A DNA stretch of 64,000 nt from Clostridioides sp. ES-S-0010-02 (GTDB lineage: Bacteria > Bacillota > Clostridia > Peptostreptococcales > Peptostreptococcaceae): the NCBI GenBank assembly GCA_020641055.1, contig CP067345.1, positions 1,605,317 through 1,669,316 on the forward strand. The letters are read 5' to 3'. The position numbers and the translations under genes were made by a program. Shown here piece by piece: positions 1 to 8,165 of the stretch. Under the pieces are notes generated by a model. It was not told the origin of the DNA. It saw only the letters and a list, made by a program, of their open reading frames with translations, and did not search any database. Positions within the stretch are counted from its first letter, which is position 1. Each line of letters opens with the position of its first letter.

Positions 1-79
1 TAATATTTTTTGAATTTATTTTGAGCTTTTACATTAACTAAGTGAAATGTAAATAAGATAATAATAGGAGTGGTTTTCA

Positions 80-475
80 ATGCTGATAAATTATCTTGAT
101 AGAGGTTATTTTAAACAAATATATATTATAAGTATTCTTGTAATAATATTTTCAATAATATGTGCATTCAAAGTAACTTTTCTATTCTTATTTCTTGCAG
201 GTTTTTATATTGAACAAACATATAAGTTTTTAATAAAGTATAAAAATAAACTTTATATTTCAATTACAGATGATGATATTTTGATTGATGATAAATATAT
301 TTTTAGAAGTAAAAATACTAAAAATCATATCAAATTTAAAGATATAGTAAGTGTAAATAAACAAGATAATATTATCGAAATTTTTACGAATGAAAACTCT
401 TATTGTGTATATTTGAAAGCTTTAAGCATTGAGAGCGAAAAATATCTAATAAATATATTAAAGTCATTTTGTTGA
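80..475 (+). CDS. small membrane protein of unknown function
   Basis: This 131-residue protein has two closely spaced hydrophobic helices near the N-terminus (about residues 12-30 and 31-47). A polar domain of about 80 residues follows, rich in beta-prone residues and resembling in pattern the PH-like domains of small bacterial membrane proteins. An AGGAGTGG ribosome site lies about 8 bases before the ATG. I do not recognise the family. It stands alone, on the strand opposite to the IS and agr genes to its right, so neighbours say nothing about function. Confidence 0.6.
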   Translation: MLINYLDRGYFKQIYIISILVIIFSIICAFKVTFLFLFLAGFYIEQTYKFLIKYKNKLYISITDDDILIDDKYIFRSKNTKNHIKFKDIVSVNKQDNIIEIFTNENSYCVYLKALSIESEKYLINILKSFC

Positions 476-587
476 TTTAATGTATTCTAAAAAAATAATA
501 TTAATATGCTTCATATTAACTAAGTGGATAGAAGAGTAGTTGAACTGAACCCTACTTAGTAGACAGTTTTTAATAAGATAGTTATTT

Positions 588-1427
588 TTAAGCAGCACGC
601 TTATATTCTATAGGTGTGTTGCTATTTAATTTAGATTGTAATCTATCATAGTTATACCAACGTATATAGCTATGAACAGCAGTTTCTAGATCATCTCTTG
701 AAGTATACGAATTTAAGTAGATCTCTTCACTTTTAAGATGACCAAAGAAATTTTCCATATAGGCATTATCATAACAATTTCCTCTTCTAGACATACTTTG
801 AGTAATATTATTTATTTTCAAGATATTTTTATAATCCCAGTAAGTGTAGTGAAACCCTTAATCACTATGAATTAATAGTGACTTCTTATCTGAATCAGAA
901 AGGTTATTTATAGCCTTAGTAACTGTATCTAGTATAAATTTAACATCTAAAGTAGAACTCATTTCATATGAAATGAGTTCATTATTGTATAAATCTTTTA
1001 TAGCAGATAAATAAATTCTCTGAAGAGATTTTCCATAGTACAAATATGTTATATTTGTGACCCATTTTGTATTAGGTTTATCACACTTAAATTCTCTATT
1101 TAATATATTAGGCTCTACTTTATCAAATATTATATTTTTTGGCTAAAGTATTTAAATCTTTTTCTACGAATTAAAGATTTTATATCTAAAGACTTCATCA
1201 ATCTAATAATTTTTTATGATTTACTTTTATTTTATAATTCTTAAAAAGCGTAGCTTTAATACGCCTATATCCATATACTTTTTTAGATTTATTATATATG
1301 TCAATAATCTTTTTTTTAAATCATAATCCCTATTGGGAGATTTTTGCTTCAACATCCATTTATAATATCCACTTCTAGAGACGTCTATAATTGAACATAA
1401 AAAACTTACCGTATAATTACTTCTCAT
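588..1427 (-). pseudogene. IS3-family transposase orfB, broken
   Basis: Fragments in several frames reconstruct an IS3 OrfB. The N-terminal part (MRSNYTVSFLCSII...SRSGYYKW) is followed by shifted segments and a C-terminal integrase part with the typical SRRGNCYDNA and ENFFGHLK motifs. The first catalytic Asp of the usual KWVTDITY motif reads Asn here (KWVTNITY, near 1060-1080). The usual HSDQG reads HSD-stop-G (TAA near 860). Frameshifts lie between 1060 and 1230. The second Asp and the Glu regions look intact. The protein cannot be made in full. Confidence 0.85.
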
Positions 1428-1450
1428 GCTATGTATAATACGATATTTAT

Positions 1451-1758
1451 CTACTGTGTGTATAACAATCTTTCTAAATTTAACAACTTTTTTAAATATT
1501 CATTTTCTGCTTTAAGTTTAAGTATTTCATCATCTTTTGAAAGCTCTTTAGTTCTACGTCTTCCTTTTGAAGATCCTTTACAAGATCCTCGCTGTTCTTC
1601 AAGAGTGTCTATTCCAAGTTCTCTATATTTCTTACACCATTTAATTATCATTTGCTCATGAATTTTAAATTCTTCAGCTAATCTTCTATATGTCTTTTAA
1701 TTGCTAATAATTTATATTCAACACTATATGTTTTTCTTACATTACATTTTTTAATCAA
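1451..1758 (-). pseudogene. IS3-family transposase orfA, frameshifted
   Basis: A TTG start at 1758 preceded by GGGGTGAT begins IKKCNVRKTYSVEYKLLAIKR, a typical OrfA helix-turn-helix N-terminus. The frame hits TAG within about 25 codons. The sequence resumes in another frame as RRLAEEFKIHEQMIIKW and then a basic linker and a leucine-rich coiled coil (DEILKLKAENEYLKKLL) ending at 1451. One frameshift near 1680-1690 explains the break. Confidence 0.75.
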
Positions 1759-1858
1759 AAAAATCACCCCATTTAGTAGAATTTTACAGTATCTTGTTTA
1801 CTGTGTCTACTAAATAGGGTGCTGTTCAAGATAGCTGCTACCTTCTTTTTAGTGATTT

Positions 1859-1993
1859 TTAGAATTTTTTTAGTTTTTCTGGTGTTTTTGGTTGATATAC
1901 ATGCCACAGAGAAGTTGTGTTTGCAGATAAAAATGCTACAAACATAGCTAATACACCACATACTTTCATAAAATGATATAGAATTTTTTTCAT
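1859..1993 (-). CDS. agrD: AgrD-type autoinducing peptide precursor, serine variant
   Basis: A 44-residue ORF starts 12 bases after agrB with a good ribosome site (AAGGAGATGTTAAC before ATG). It has the three AgrD parts: an amphipathic N-terminal helix (MKKILYHFMKVCGVLAMFVAF), a short core (SANTTSLWHV) and a charged C-terminal recognition tail (YQPKTPEKLKKF). Aligning QPKTPEKL with the EPKVPEEL tail of staphylococcal AgrD predicts that the core ends at Val, giving a five-residue ring SLWHV with Ser at the position normally held by Cys. The product would then be a lactone rather than a thiolactone, as in Staphylococcus intermedius. Too short for most ORF callers. An overlapping ORF in another frame (1773-1961) is a shadow. 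Confidence 0.85.
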   Translation of the reverse strand: MKKILYHFMKVCGVLAMFVAFLSANTTSLWHVYQPKTPEKLKKF

Positions 1994-2005
1994 GTTAACA
2001 TCTCC

Positions 2006-2593
2006 TTATATTATTTTTTTATTTATAATGATTTGAATAATTAGCAATAAATTTATCCAAAATAAAGCTAAAAAAGTGTATACAACATAATTGTAAATAG
2101 ATAAGTATCTGCATCCTAGAAGAATAGTCAAGAATAAAGTTATAGATATAATTCTTGACATTAACTTATTTTTTTTATATTTTATTTCATTCAGTGGATT
2201 GTTAGCATGGCATACTGGAGCAAAAATAAAAATGCCTATAAAGTTAAAACTAGACAATATCACTAAAAATAATGGAATAGGATTAGAATTGTTTAAAATT
2301 ATTCCCAAAACCATAGAGATAAAAAAAATACTATTGAAAATTAGGATACAGTTTTTATTGCTATTTGCATGATAGCCACCTGAAAATTGTCTTATTATGC
2401 AAAAAGATATTAAGAATACTATAGAATAAATCAATTTACCTAATACCAAACCTATCATTAATGAAGCTAAAGTATTTATTATAGAAGATAGTAAAATCTC
2501 TAACCCATATGAACAGATTTCTAAATCGTCTTTTTCTATTACTTGATTTAAAACAAACAAAAAAGCTATTTTATCAGCACAAGATTTTATCAT
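2006..2593 (-). CDS. agrB: AgrB-like peptide processing protease
   Basis: A 195-residue polytopic membrane protein of the AgrB family, which cleaves the AgrD C-terminal tail and cyclises the core. The family catalytic pair is visible: His75 in SGGYHAN and Cys82 in NKNC, seven residues apart as in S. aureus AgrB (His77/Cys84). About five hydrophobic segments follow the family pattern. AAGGAGA precedes the ATG at 2593. It lies 42 bases after agrC and 12 bases before agrD on the same strand, so the three genes probably form one transcript. Confidence 0.9.
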   Translation of the reverse strand: MIKSCADKIAFLFVLNQVIEKDDLEICSYGLEILLSSIINTLASLMIGLVLGKLIYSIVFLISFCIIRQFSGGYHANSNKNCILIFNSIFFISMVLGIILNNSNPIPLFLVILSSFNFIGIFIFAPVCHANNPLNEIKYKKNKLMSRIISITLFLTILLGCRYLSIYNYVVYTFLALFWINLLLIIQIIINKKII

Positions 2594-2635
2594 TTAACTT
2601 TCTCCTTAAATAATTTTATTAATGAATTATGGATA

Positions 2636-3958
2636 TCAACTATTCTCATATGCAATATTTGAATCTTTTTGTGATTTTCCAATTGGTATCATCATATTTA
2701 AATAAAATAAATTTTCAGAGAAATTTATAGAAATTGCACCACCATATTTTTCTAAAGAATTTTTTATACTTTTTATTCCTAATCCATGAAATTCTTTATC
2801 TTCTTTTGTAGTTAAAAAAGTATTCTTTTTCAATAAAATATCATTTGATTTTGTATTAGTAATTTTTATTACAAAGAATCTATTTACTATCATTCCCTGC
2901 AATTTGATTTTTTTATCACCATTTTTAATCTTTTCACAAGCTTCGATTGCGTTATCTAATGCATTTGCAAATATAGAACATATATCTTCTTCTTTAATAA
3001 AATTACAATCACTAAAGTTTATATTAATTCTAAAATCAATTCCTTTTTCTATACAAAGTTCTTTTTTTTCTGATAATATAATGTTTAAAGTAATATTTCC
3101 TGTATCAAATACGGTACTATATTCATCAAGCTTTTTTTCTATGTTATTTATGTAATTACTAGTATCAATATTCTTTTTATTCATTTCCTTAATACAAATA
3201 AGATGATTTTTCATATCATGGTTTAGTTCTTTTGTTTTAATGTAATATTTTTTTATATTACTATAATATTTATTTTCAACATTTATTTTTTCCTGTAGTT
3301 TAGTTAATTCAATATATTTTTTATTACTTTTTAATATTTTAACTAGGCTAGAAATCAATGCTATATTAGAAAATGTTAATAATAGTACCATAATTAAGAT
3401 ATCTAATCTGGTAGTAGAAGAAATATCTAGAAGTTTTAAGATATATTTATAAAATATAAAAAATGATATCATATTTGCTACTATTGGTATGCACATATAA
3501 ATTTCTCTTTTAGTCACTTGCAAATCGTTAGATATGAATTTATAAATGTACAATAGAGCAATAAGAACTATATTTCCTAAAACTATAGTTTCATATCTAT
3601 AAAAATTATCATTTAATAAAATATTCATAGAACTCAAATTATTTATTGAAACTATCACTATCATACTTAATGCATTTATGCACACCAATATTGCCCAGTA
3701 AGAAAACAAAACTATTAAACATTTGGATATATTAACCTCATAATTTAATTTATAAAAAATAAACATTACAAAAATGCATATTAATATTCTATTATCAGCA
3801 CCAACATTAGTATAGAAAGTAGAAATAATAATAAAGGTTGAAATTAAAAAATATAAATTTATTAAACTAGTTTTTACTTTACTTGTGTAATCAAACACTT
3901 TTTTGCACACCCAAATTTCTATAACAGAAGAAATAATTGTTATAAACATATCTAACAT
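2636..3958 (-). CDS. agrC: AgrC-like sensor histidine kinase
   Basis: The protein has about six N-terminal transmembrane helices (to about residue 210), a coiled linker, and a GHKL-type kinase domain. It carries an H-box (ELNHDMKNHL), an N-box region (FANALDNAIEAC) and a G-box (GLGIKSIKNSLEKYGG), as in AgrC/ComD kinases. I chose the ATG at 3958 (440 residues) over the ATG 15 bases upstream because the GGAGAG ribosome site lies inside those extra codons. It heads agrC-agrB-agrD. No response regulator gene (agrA) is next to it, so the kinase must signal to a regulator encoded elsewhere, or the locus has lost it. Confidence 0.9.
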   Translation of the reverse strand: MLDMFITIISSVIEIWVCKKVFDYTSKVKTSLINLYFLISTFIIISTFYTNVGADNRILICIFVMFIFYKLNYEVNISKCLIVLFSYWAILVCINALSMIVIVSINNLSSMNILLNDNFYRYETIVLGNIVLIALLYIYKFISNDLQVTKREIYMCIPIVANMISFFIFYKYILKLLDISSTTRLDILIMVLLLTFSNIALISSLVKILKSNKKYIELTKLQEKINVENKYYSNIKKYYIKTKELNHDMKNHLICIKEMNKKNIDTSNYINNIEKKLDEYSTVFDTGNITLNIILSEKKELCIEKGIDFRININFSDCNFIKEEDICSIFANALDNAIEACEKIKNGDKKIKLQGMIVNRFFVIKITNTKSNDILLKKNTFLTTKEDKEFHGLGIKSIKNSLEKYGGAISINFSENLFYLNMMIPIGKSQKDSNIAYENS

Positions 3959-4036
3959 AATAAAACTCTCCATAACTTAAGTAATTTTGAATAAATTTCA
4001 TTTAACAATACGAAAATGATTTGAAATTTTATAATA

Positions 4037-4045
4037 ATTATATCA
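4037..4045 (-). promoter_or_regulatory. candidate extended -10 promoter for agrCBD
   Basis: On the minus strand the sequence reads TGATATAAT, a TG-extended -10 element about 80 bases before the agrC start. No good -35 hexamer is visible at 17 bases. Confidence 0.4.
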
Positions 4046-4208
4046 TAAAATAAATTATCATTGGATAAAGTCGCTAAATATTATATATATATGTGATTAT
4101 TAATCTAAATGAGTAAAACTATAATACATATTGTAATACTAAAACGAACAAAAATTATCATACTAAAACATAAGACAAGTTATAATTGTATTAGATATAT
4201 ACATTAAC

Positions 4209-4258
4209 ATACACTAAAAGTATTCTTTTTATATGAGTGCTTTTAGTGTATATTTTTT
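4209..4258 (+). terminator. terminator-like hairpin without an upstream plus-strand gene
   Basis: Twelve-base arms ATACACTAAAAG and CTTTTAGTGTAT flank a 19-base loop and are followed by a T run. No plus-strand gene precedes it, so it may insulate agr or end an unrecognised short RNA. Confidence 0.5.
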
Positions 4259-4398
4259 TACTTTGTCGAATGATTTTTGTCGTATGAATATATTATGAAT
4301 AAGACTTTATGATAAAATAAGTTTAGAGAAGTGTTTTTATATTAAAAATTAATGTTTTGAATATTTAGAATTTATAAAAAATTCAGGGGATAAAGCTG

Positions 4399-4623
4399 AT
4401 GTTGTTAAAAGAAGAAATTGAGTTGAATTTAGAGCCAAGTGATTTAATAAATTCTATACCATACTTTAAATCTGAATATTCAGATTTATGTGGTTTAGAT
4501 GCGAATTTTATAAAGGAAGAGTTATTGAAAGCTAAAAATATAGAATATAACAAAAGTTTGATTTGTCACCATATTGCTACTATAAGTTGTAATTTGGTGG
4601 CAAATTATTTTATATATTCTTGA
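4399..4623 (+). CDS. hypothetical 74-residue protein
   Basis: A short acidic ORF preceded by AGGGGATAAAGCTG. It has no signal peptide or obvious motif; the C-terminal third is hydrophobic with three Cys and a His pair (LICHHIATISCNLV). I do not recognise it. It could be a real small gene or the start of a truncated one; the sequence after its stop gives no continuation in any frame. Confidence 0.35.
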   Translation: MLLKEEIELNLEPSDLINSIPYFKSEYSDLCGLDANFIKEELLKAKNIEYNKSLICHHIATISCNLVANYFIYS

Positions 4624-5041
4624 AAATATTTATAGTTTTATATTCTACAGTCAATCTATTAATAAGAAATTAGTTGGAGAAATGAGGAAATTTTTATTTA
4701 GAGTGTTATTTTAACAGCTAGATTTATATACATTTATTTTTTCTTAAGAAATATATATTATTTCTCAAAAAGTAAAAAGTCACTCTTAGTGAAAGAGCGA
4801 TTTTTAGCTTGATATAAAAATTGAGTGTTATAAAAAAAATAACTTACTATGATTGGTTATGAAACTTCACTCTAGAGCAATAGATTGTAGTTTCTTTTTT
4901 TGTTTTTGATGTTATTTTACATCTTCATTATATCGAATTTTATAAAAAATAAATATATTTGAATTAAATTTGTATCATTTATTGTAAGACTATTTAAAAG
5001 TAGATAAAACTAAAAAGGATTTTCTAGAAAATAAAATCTAT
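4624..5041. other. intergenic region with one hairpin
   Basis: No ORF with a ribosome site was found. An imperfect hairpin at 4774-4805 (AAAAAGTCACTCTT...AAGAGCGATTTTT) could end transcription from either side, including the 4399 ORF. The rest is AT-rich with no recognised element. Confidence 0.4.
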
Positions 5042-5218
5042 CTAATTGTACTTATTTATTAAGAACATCACTTGGTATAAATATGATTCTACTACATTTT
5101 CTCCGTACTCTAGCATAAAATCATCTAACTGTGTATCTATAAAATTACAATAATCATGTGAACTACTAATATAAGCAGCTAATACATGTGTACACGTATC
5201 TATTTTCTCCATAAACAT
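5042..5218 (-). CDS. 58-residue protein under a c-di-GMP riboswitch; paralogue at 9683-9865
   Basis: This ORF starts with ATG at 5218, seven bases after a GGGGG ribosome site, and ends in TAG. It aligns without gaps to the 60-residue protein at 9683-9865: both share FIDTQLDDFM and YGEN, a Cys at residue 9, and an acidic, probably helical make-up. No signal peptide or membrane segment is seen and I know no function. A c-di-GMP-I aptamer lies about 50 bases upstream on the same strand, so expression is probably set by c-di-GMP. Paralogue conservation and the riboswitch argue that it is real despite its size. Confidence 0.75.
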   Translation of the reverse strand: MFMEKIDTCTHVLAAYISSSHDYCNFIDTQLDDFMLEYGENVVESYLYQVMFLINKYN

Positions 5219-5267
5219 TTTACATCCCCCTAAAAAACTTTCATAAAAACAAAAAGAAAATATCTTT

Positions 5268-5357
5268 TTGGCAACTGGCTGACATAACTCATAAGATACT
5301 TTATAAGTCTTAGTCCCTATAGCTTTGCGTCACTAAATTTCTCTAGTTTTGCCGATT
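5268..5357 (-). promoter_or_regulatory. c-di-GMP-I (GEMM) riboswitch
   Basis: Read on the minus strand, the segment has the GEMM-I hallmarks in order: CGGCAAAACTAG, GAAA loop, TAGTGACGCAAAGCTA, GGGACTAAG, a P3 arm, ATGTCAGCCAG and a closing GTTGCC that pairs with GGCAA in P1. Spacing and conserved ACGCAAAGC match the family. After P1 comes AAAAAGATATTTTCTTTTTG, a weak hairpin with a T-rich end that could act as the expression platform. The controlled gene is the 58-residue ORF ending at 5042. Confidence 0.9.
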
Positions 5358-6016
5358 TAGTTTTATTCTACACCTATATAATACTAGAATATAATCCATT
5401 ATTCAATATTATTATGAGAAAATAAAAAATATTTTAAATTATGAAATAAATTTTGCTCAAAAAAATAAAATGAATGAATAAATTATATGGAAATACTTCT
5501 ATATGGTTGTGTGTTAAAAAGTGCCTATTATTAATTTAGGCTAGAAAAAGCTTTAGGAAATGATAGGATATGAAAAAAGAAGAATTTTAAAAAGCTTATA
5601 TGGTAAAAATTGGATAAAAAGGTTTGCTTTAATTCTCTTGCATATAAGACTCTATTAAGATAGAATTTATTTATGCATAAATTGACTTACACTATAGTGT
5701 GGTAATAAAACAAAGAAAGTATTTTAGCTTTGAAACAAAAGCTTTTTAAAAAATATACATAAAAATTTAATATCAAAAGTGATTTAAAGATTAGTCTAGT
5801 TTATTTCCCCAAAAAGTATTATAATGTTCTTTATGTGTAAAAAAGAATATTCATAATTAGATACTACTCAAGATAAAAAATATTAATATATTGTCGTTAT
5901 TAATAATATAATAAAAAATTTAATGAATTATATTATTAAATCTAACTTATAATATTTTAAAAAAGATTAGAAAATTAACATAAAATGTAAAAATTCACAA
6001 TTTTTTCATAAAGTAT
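5358..6016. other. gene-poor region with a MerR-type promoter-like palindrome
   Basis: No coding region was supported. At 5682-5711 a TTGACT is followed by the palindrome ACACTATAGTGT and an AT-rich stretch, the layout of MerR-family promoters in which the operator lies between -35 and -10. No merR-like gene and no downstream ORF accompany it. Part of 5510-5660 reads like a gene remnant with several stops, but I could not assign it. Confidence 0.4.
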
Positions 6017-6045
6017 TTGACTAAAAAATTCTCTTGTTGTAGAAT
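6017..6045 (+). promoter_or_regulatory. sigma-A promoter for the blaI-like/M56 operon
   Basis: TTGACT at 6017-6022, a 17-base spacer and TAGAAT at 6040-6045, about 35 bases before the BlaI-like start. No clear TACA/TGTA BlaI operator dyad was found around it. Confidence 0.65.
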
Positions 6046-6079
6046 TATGTTAGAAAGAGTTTTGGGGGAGGTGTAAATC

Positions 6080-6454
6080 ATGATAAAAAAAATACCACAA
6101 GCAGAACTGAAAGTAATGAAATTTATTTGGAGAGTAGATGCTACAGTGACATCAAAAGATGTTATTGAAGCAATGGAGCAAGAATATGGATGGAAACAAA
6201 CTACAACACTGACACTTTTATCAAGACTAGTAAAAAAAGAATTCTTATATGCTCAAAAAATAGATAGATATACACATTACACAATAGTGGTTAAGCAACA
6301 GGAATACTTAAACTTTGAGACAAAGGATTTCCTAAGTAATATACATAATGATTCTTTGGTAAGTTTAATTTCAGCTTTACATGAGGATGAAGCTATAGAT
6401 AAAAATAAGCTGGATTTTCTAGAAAATTACTTTGATAATTTAAAGGATGAATAG
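6080..6454 (+). CDS. BlaI/MecI/CopY-family repressor
   Basis: A 124-residue protein with the winged-helix layout of BlaI/MecI repressors: ELKVMKFIW at the N-terminus, the recognition region WKQTTTLTLLSRLVKKEFL, and a C-terminal dimerisation helix. A strong ribosome site (GGGGGAGGTG) precedes the ATG. It overlaps the following M56 peptidase gene by eight bases. In the paradigm, the peptidase cleaves the repressor on receiving a wall signal. The probable target here is its own operon, including the secreted peptidoglycan-binding protein at 7541. Confidence 0.85.
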   Translation: MIKKIPQAELKVMKFIWRVDATVTSKDVIEAMEQEYGWKQTTTLTLLSRLVKKEFLYAQKIDRYTHYTIVVKQQEYLNFETKDFLSNIHNDSLVSLISALHEDEAIDKNKLDFLENYFDNLKDE

Positions 6455-7487
6455 TTATATGATACAAGTTTTTGAAAATCTTATACAGACAACTATTGTA
6501 TGTAGTCTTGGTATTTGTCTATTATTATTTTTGAAAAGATATTTATTTAAGAATTTTAGTAAAAAGTTCAATTATTATATTTGGTTAGTAATAGTCTTTA
6601 GAATGTTGCTTTTTCTTTTTAATTATACAATAGTGTATGAAGTAAAAGAATCAAAAAGTAATAATGTAGTAGGAAATAATATTACAGAAATCACTGTTCC
6701 TACAGATAATAATTTTATGTTGTATTTAGCTTGTTTATGGATATTTGTAGCTATAGTTATTGCAGTATATACTTTTGTAAAGTATATAAAATTTAAAAAT
6801 CTTGTTGTCGATGTATCTTATGATATAGAAGATGATGATATTAACTGTCTTTATAAAGATTTACTGAAAGAGTTAAATATAAAAAAGAAAATTGAATTAA
6901 GAGGTTCTGATGAACTGATAAGTCCAGCAGGTATGGGATTATTTAAATCGTACATATTTTTACCAGATTATCCTTATAGCAAGGATGAGTTAAATTGGAT
7001 TTTAAGACATGAATTGATGCATTTTAAAAACAAAGATCTTTTAATAAAGTTTGCAGTGTTATTTGTGAAAATAATATATTGGTTTAATCCACTTGTTTAT
7101 ATAATGAGTAATAAAGTAAATATAGATTGTGAATTGTGTTGTGATGAAAGTGTCTTGAATGATTGTTCTTTAAAAGAGAAGAAAGAATATGCATTAGCAC
7201 TTATAAAGTCAATTAAGTTAAGTAAAAATTATCAAAGTGGGATTTTAACTACAGAATTTAATAAGACAAATTTAGAAAAGAGACTTGAGAGTATTGTTAG
7301 AAAGAAAGGCAAAAGTGGTATAATGATATCATTAATTTTGTTTATATTATTTTCAGTTACATATTTTGATTTTGAAAGTATTAGTTTTGATAACTCAAAT
7401 TCTTTAAGAAATATAGGTATTTTAGAAAAAACAGGAGCAGATCTTAAGGATGAGGGTGTAGTTTCAAATAATCTTTATGTAGAGTAA
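6447..7487 (+). CDS. BlaR1-like M56 family membrane peptidase without a penicillin sensor
   Basis: A 346-residue membrane protein with hydrophobic helices near 14-30, 44-62 and 91-112 and one near 290-310. The zinc motif HELMH is at residues 188-192 and the downstream Glu/Asp region is CELCCDESV, as in BlaR1/MecR1. BlaR1 proteins of about 585-600 residues carry a C-terminal penicillin-binding sensor domain; this one ends soon after the last helix with only about 35 extracytoplasmic residues. It therefore cannot sense beta-lactams in the usual way. Translation is coupled to the BlaI-like gene by overlap. Confidence 0.85.
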   Translation: MNSYMIQVFENLIQTTIVCSLGICLLLFLKRYLFKNFSKKFNYYIWLVIVFRMLLFLFNYTIVYEVKESKSNNVVGNNITEITVPTDNNFMLYLACLWIFVAIVIAVYTFVKYIKFKNLVVDVSYDIEDDDINCLYKDLLKELNIKKKIELRGSDELISPAGMGLFKSYIFLPDYPYSKDELNWILRHELMHFKNKDLLIKFAVLFVKIIYWFNPLVYIMSNKVNIDCELCCDESVLNDCSLKEKKEYALALIKSIKLSKNYQSGILTTEFNKTNLEKRLESIVRKKGKSGIMISLILFILFSVTYFDFESISFDNSNSLRNIGILEKTGADLKDEGVVSNNLYVE

Positions 7488-7540
7488 AGATGACTATATG
7501 TGATAAAAATAAATATAATTATTTGAGGAGGAGTTTTGCA

Positions 7541-8146
7541 TTGAAAAAAATTAAAAAAGTTATATTACTTGTAAGTTGTTTAATTTTAGTACCTACTAGT
7601 ATTGTATTTGCAGATGTAAATGCAATGGAAAAATCTACTATGTCTGTATCTGATGGAGAAGAGACTATAAGTTCATTTACTATAACAGGCTATGAATTTA
7701 CTTATGAGAATGCACCAGAATTTGCAAAAGATGAATATGAAAAAAGTTGTAAAGAATTAAATATAGTACCAGATAAAAATCACAAAATATTTATTCCAGA
7801 TAAGGTTATAAATATGTATAATTTGGATGAATATAGTGGTGCTACAAGAGAATCATTTTTTATTGAATTTAAAAAAACATACTTCTTGGTTACAGGAAGT
7901 AGAAGTTATAGAGTAGATATAGCAGCTTCATCATCTATTGTAGGATATAATCATACTACATCAGGTAATCCAGTCCATCTAGCACAGATTTTATGTAATC
8001 AAATCAATGGTGCTGGCATCAAGGCTGATGGACAATTTGGTACTAATACATATAATGCTGTAAAATCATTGCAAGGCAGACTAGGTGTAGCAAAAGATGG
8101 TATTGTTGGAAAAAGTACTTGGGAAGCAGCAGGGTATGCTCTTTAA
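7541..8146 (+). CDS. secreted protein with a C-terminal peptidoglycan-binding domain
   Basis: I start this at TTG 7541 (201 residues) because GAGGAGGAG lies just upstream and translation then gives a clean signal peptide: KKIKK, a hydrophobic core and VFA before Asp. The middle part is unrecognised. The last 60 residues form a PG_binding_1 repeat (LAQILCNQINGAGIKADGQF...AVKSLQGRLGV...DGIVGKSTW), which binds peptidoglycan. It follows the M56 peptidase by about 50 bases and is probably co-transcribed, so this regulator pair may control a wall-associated protein rather than a beta-lactamase. Confidence 0.8.
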   Translation: MKKIKKVILLVSCLILVPTSIVFADVNAMEKSTMSVSDGEETISSFTITGYEFTYENAPEFAKDEYEKSCKELNIVPDKNHKIFIPDKVINMYNLDEYSGATRESFFIEFKKTYFLVTGSRSYRVDIAASSSIVGYNHTTSGNPVHLAQILCNQINGAGIKADGQFGTNTYNAVKSLQGRLGVAKDGIVGKSTWEAAGYAL

Positions 8147-8165
8147 TAAGAAATAATTTCTACAT

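Larger units (their letters stand above)
541..1828 (-). mobile_element. decayed IS3-family insertion sequence
   Basis: Imperfect 26-bp terminal inverted repeats bound the element: 541-566 (TGAACTGAACCCTACTTAGT...) and the complement of 1803-1828 (TGAACAGCACCCTATTTAGT...), about 22 of 26 matching. Between them are minus-strand remnants of orfA (helix-turn-helix plus coiled coil) and orfB (DDE integrase), the IS3/IS150 arrangement. Frameshifts, an in-frame stop and loss of a catalytic Asp show that it is dead. No clear target-site duplication is visible in the flanks, so the insertion is old or the flanks have changed. Its right end lies 30 bases beyond the agrD stop codon. Confidence 0.85.
3959..4398. 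other. intergenic region between agrC and an unknown small ORF
   Basis: A minus-strand extended -10 (TGATATAAT, complement of 4037-4045) suits transcription of agrC. An inverted repeat at 4209-4251 has 12-bp arms ATACACTAAAAG/CTTTTAGTGTAT and is followed by TTTTTTT, so it resembles a rho-independent terminator reading rightward. No remnant of a response regulator gene was recognised here. Confidence 0.5.

Noticed and set aside
1431-1661. 76-residue plus-strand ORF in the IS
   Set aside because: Antisense of orfA remnant; no independent support.
1773-1961. 62-residue minus-strand ORF over agrD
   Set aside because: Out of frame with the AgrD-like peptide, lacks its own ribosome site, and runs into the IS terminal repeat.
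4624-5041. CRISPR-like short repeats in AT-rich gaps
   Set aside because: No regularly spaced repeat of 24 bases or more was found anywhere in the window.
5510-5660. Gene remnant with LEKALGNDRI-like reading
   Set aside because: Several stops in every frame and no recognisable family; not enough to call a pseudogene.
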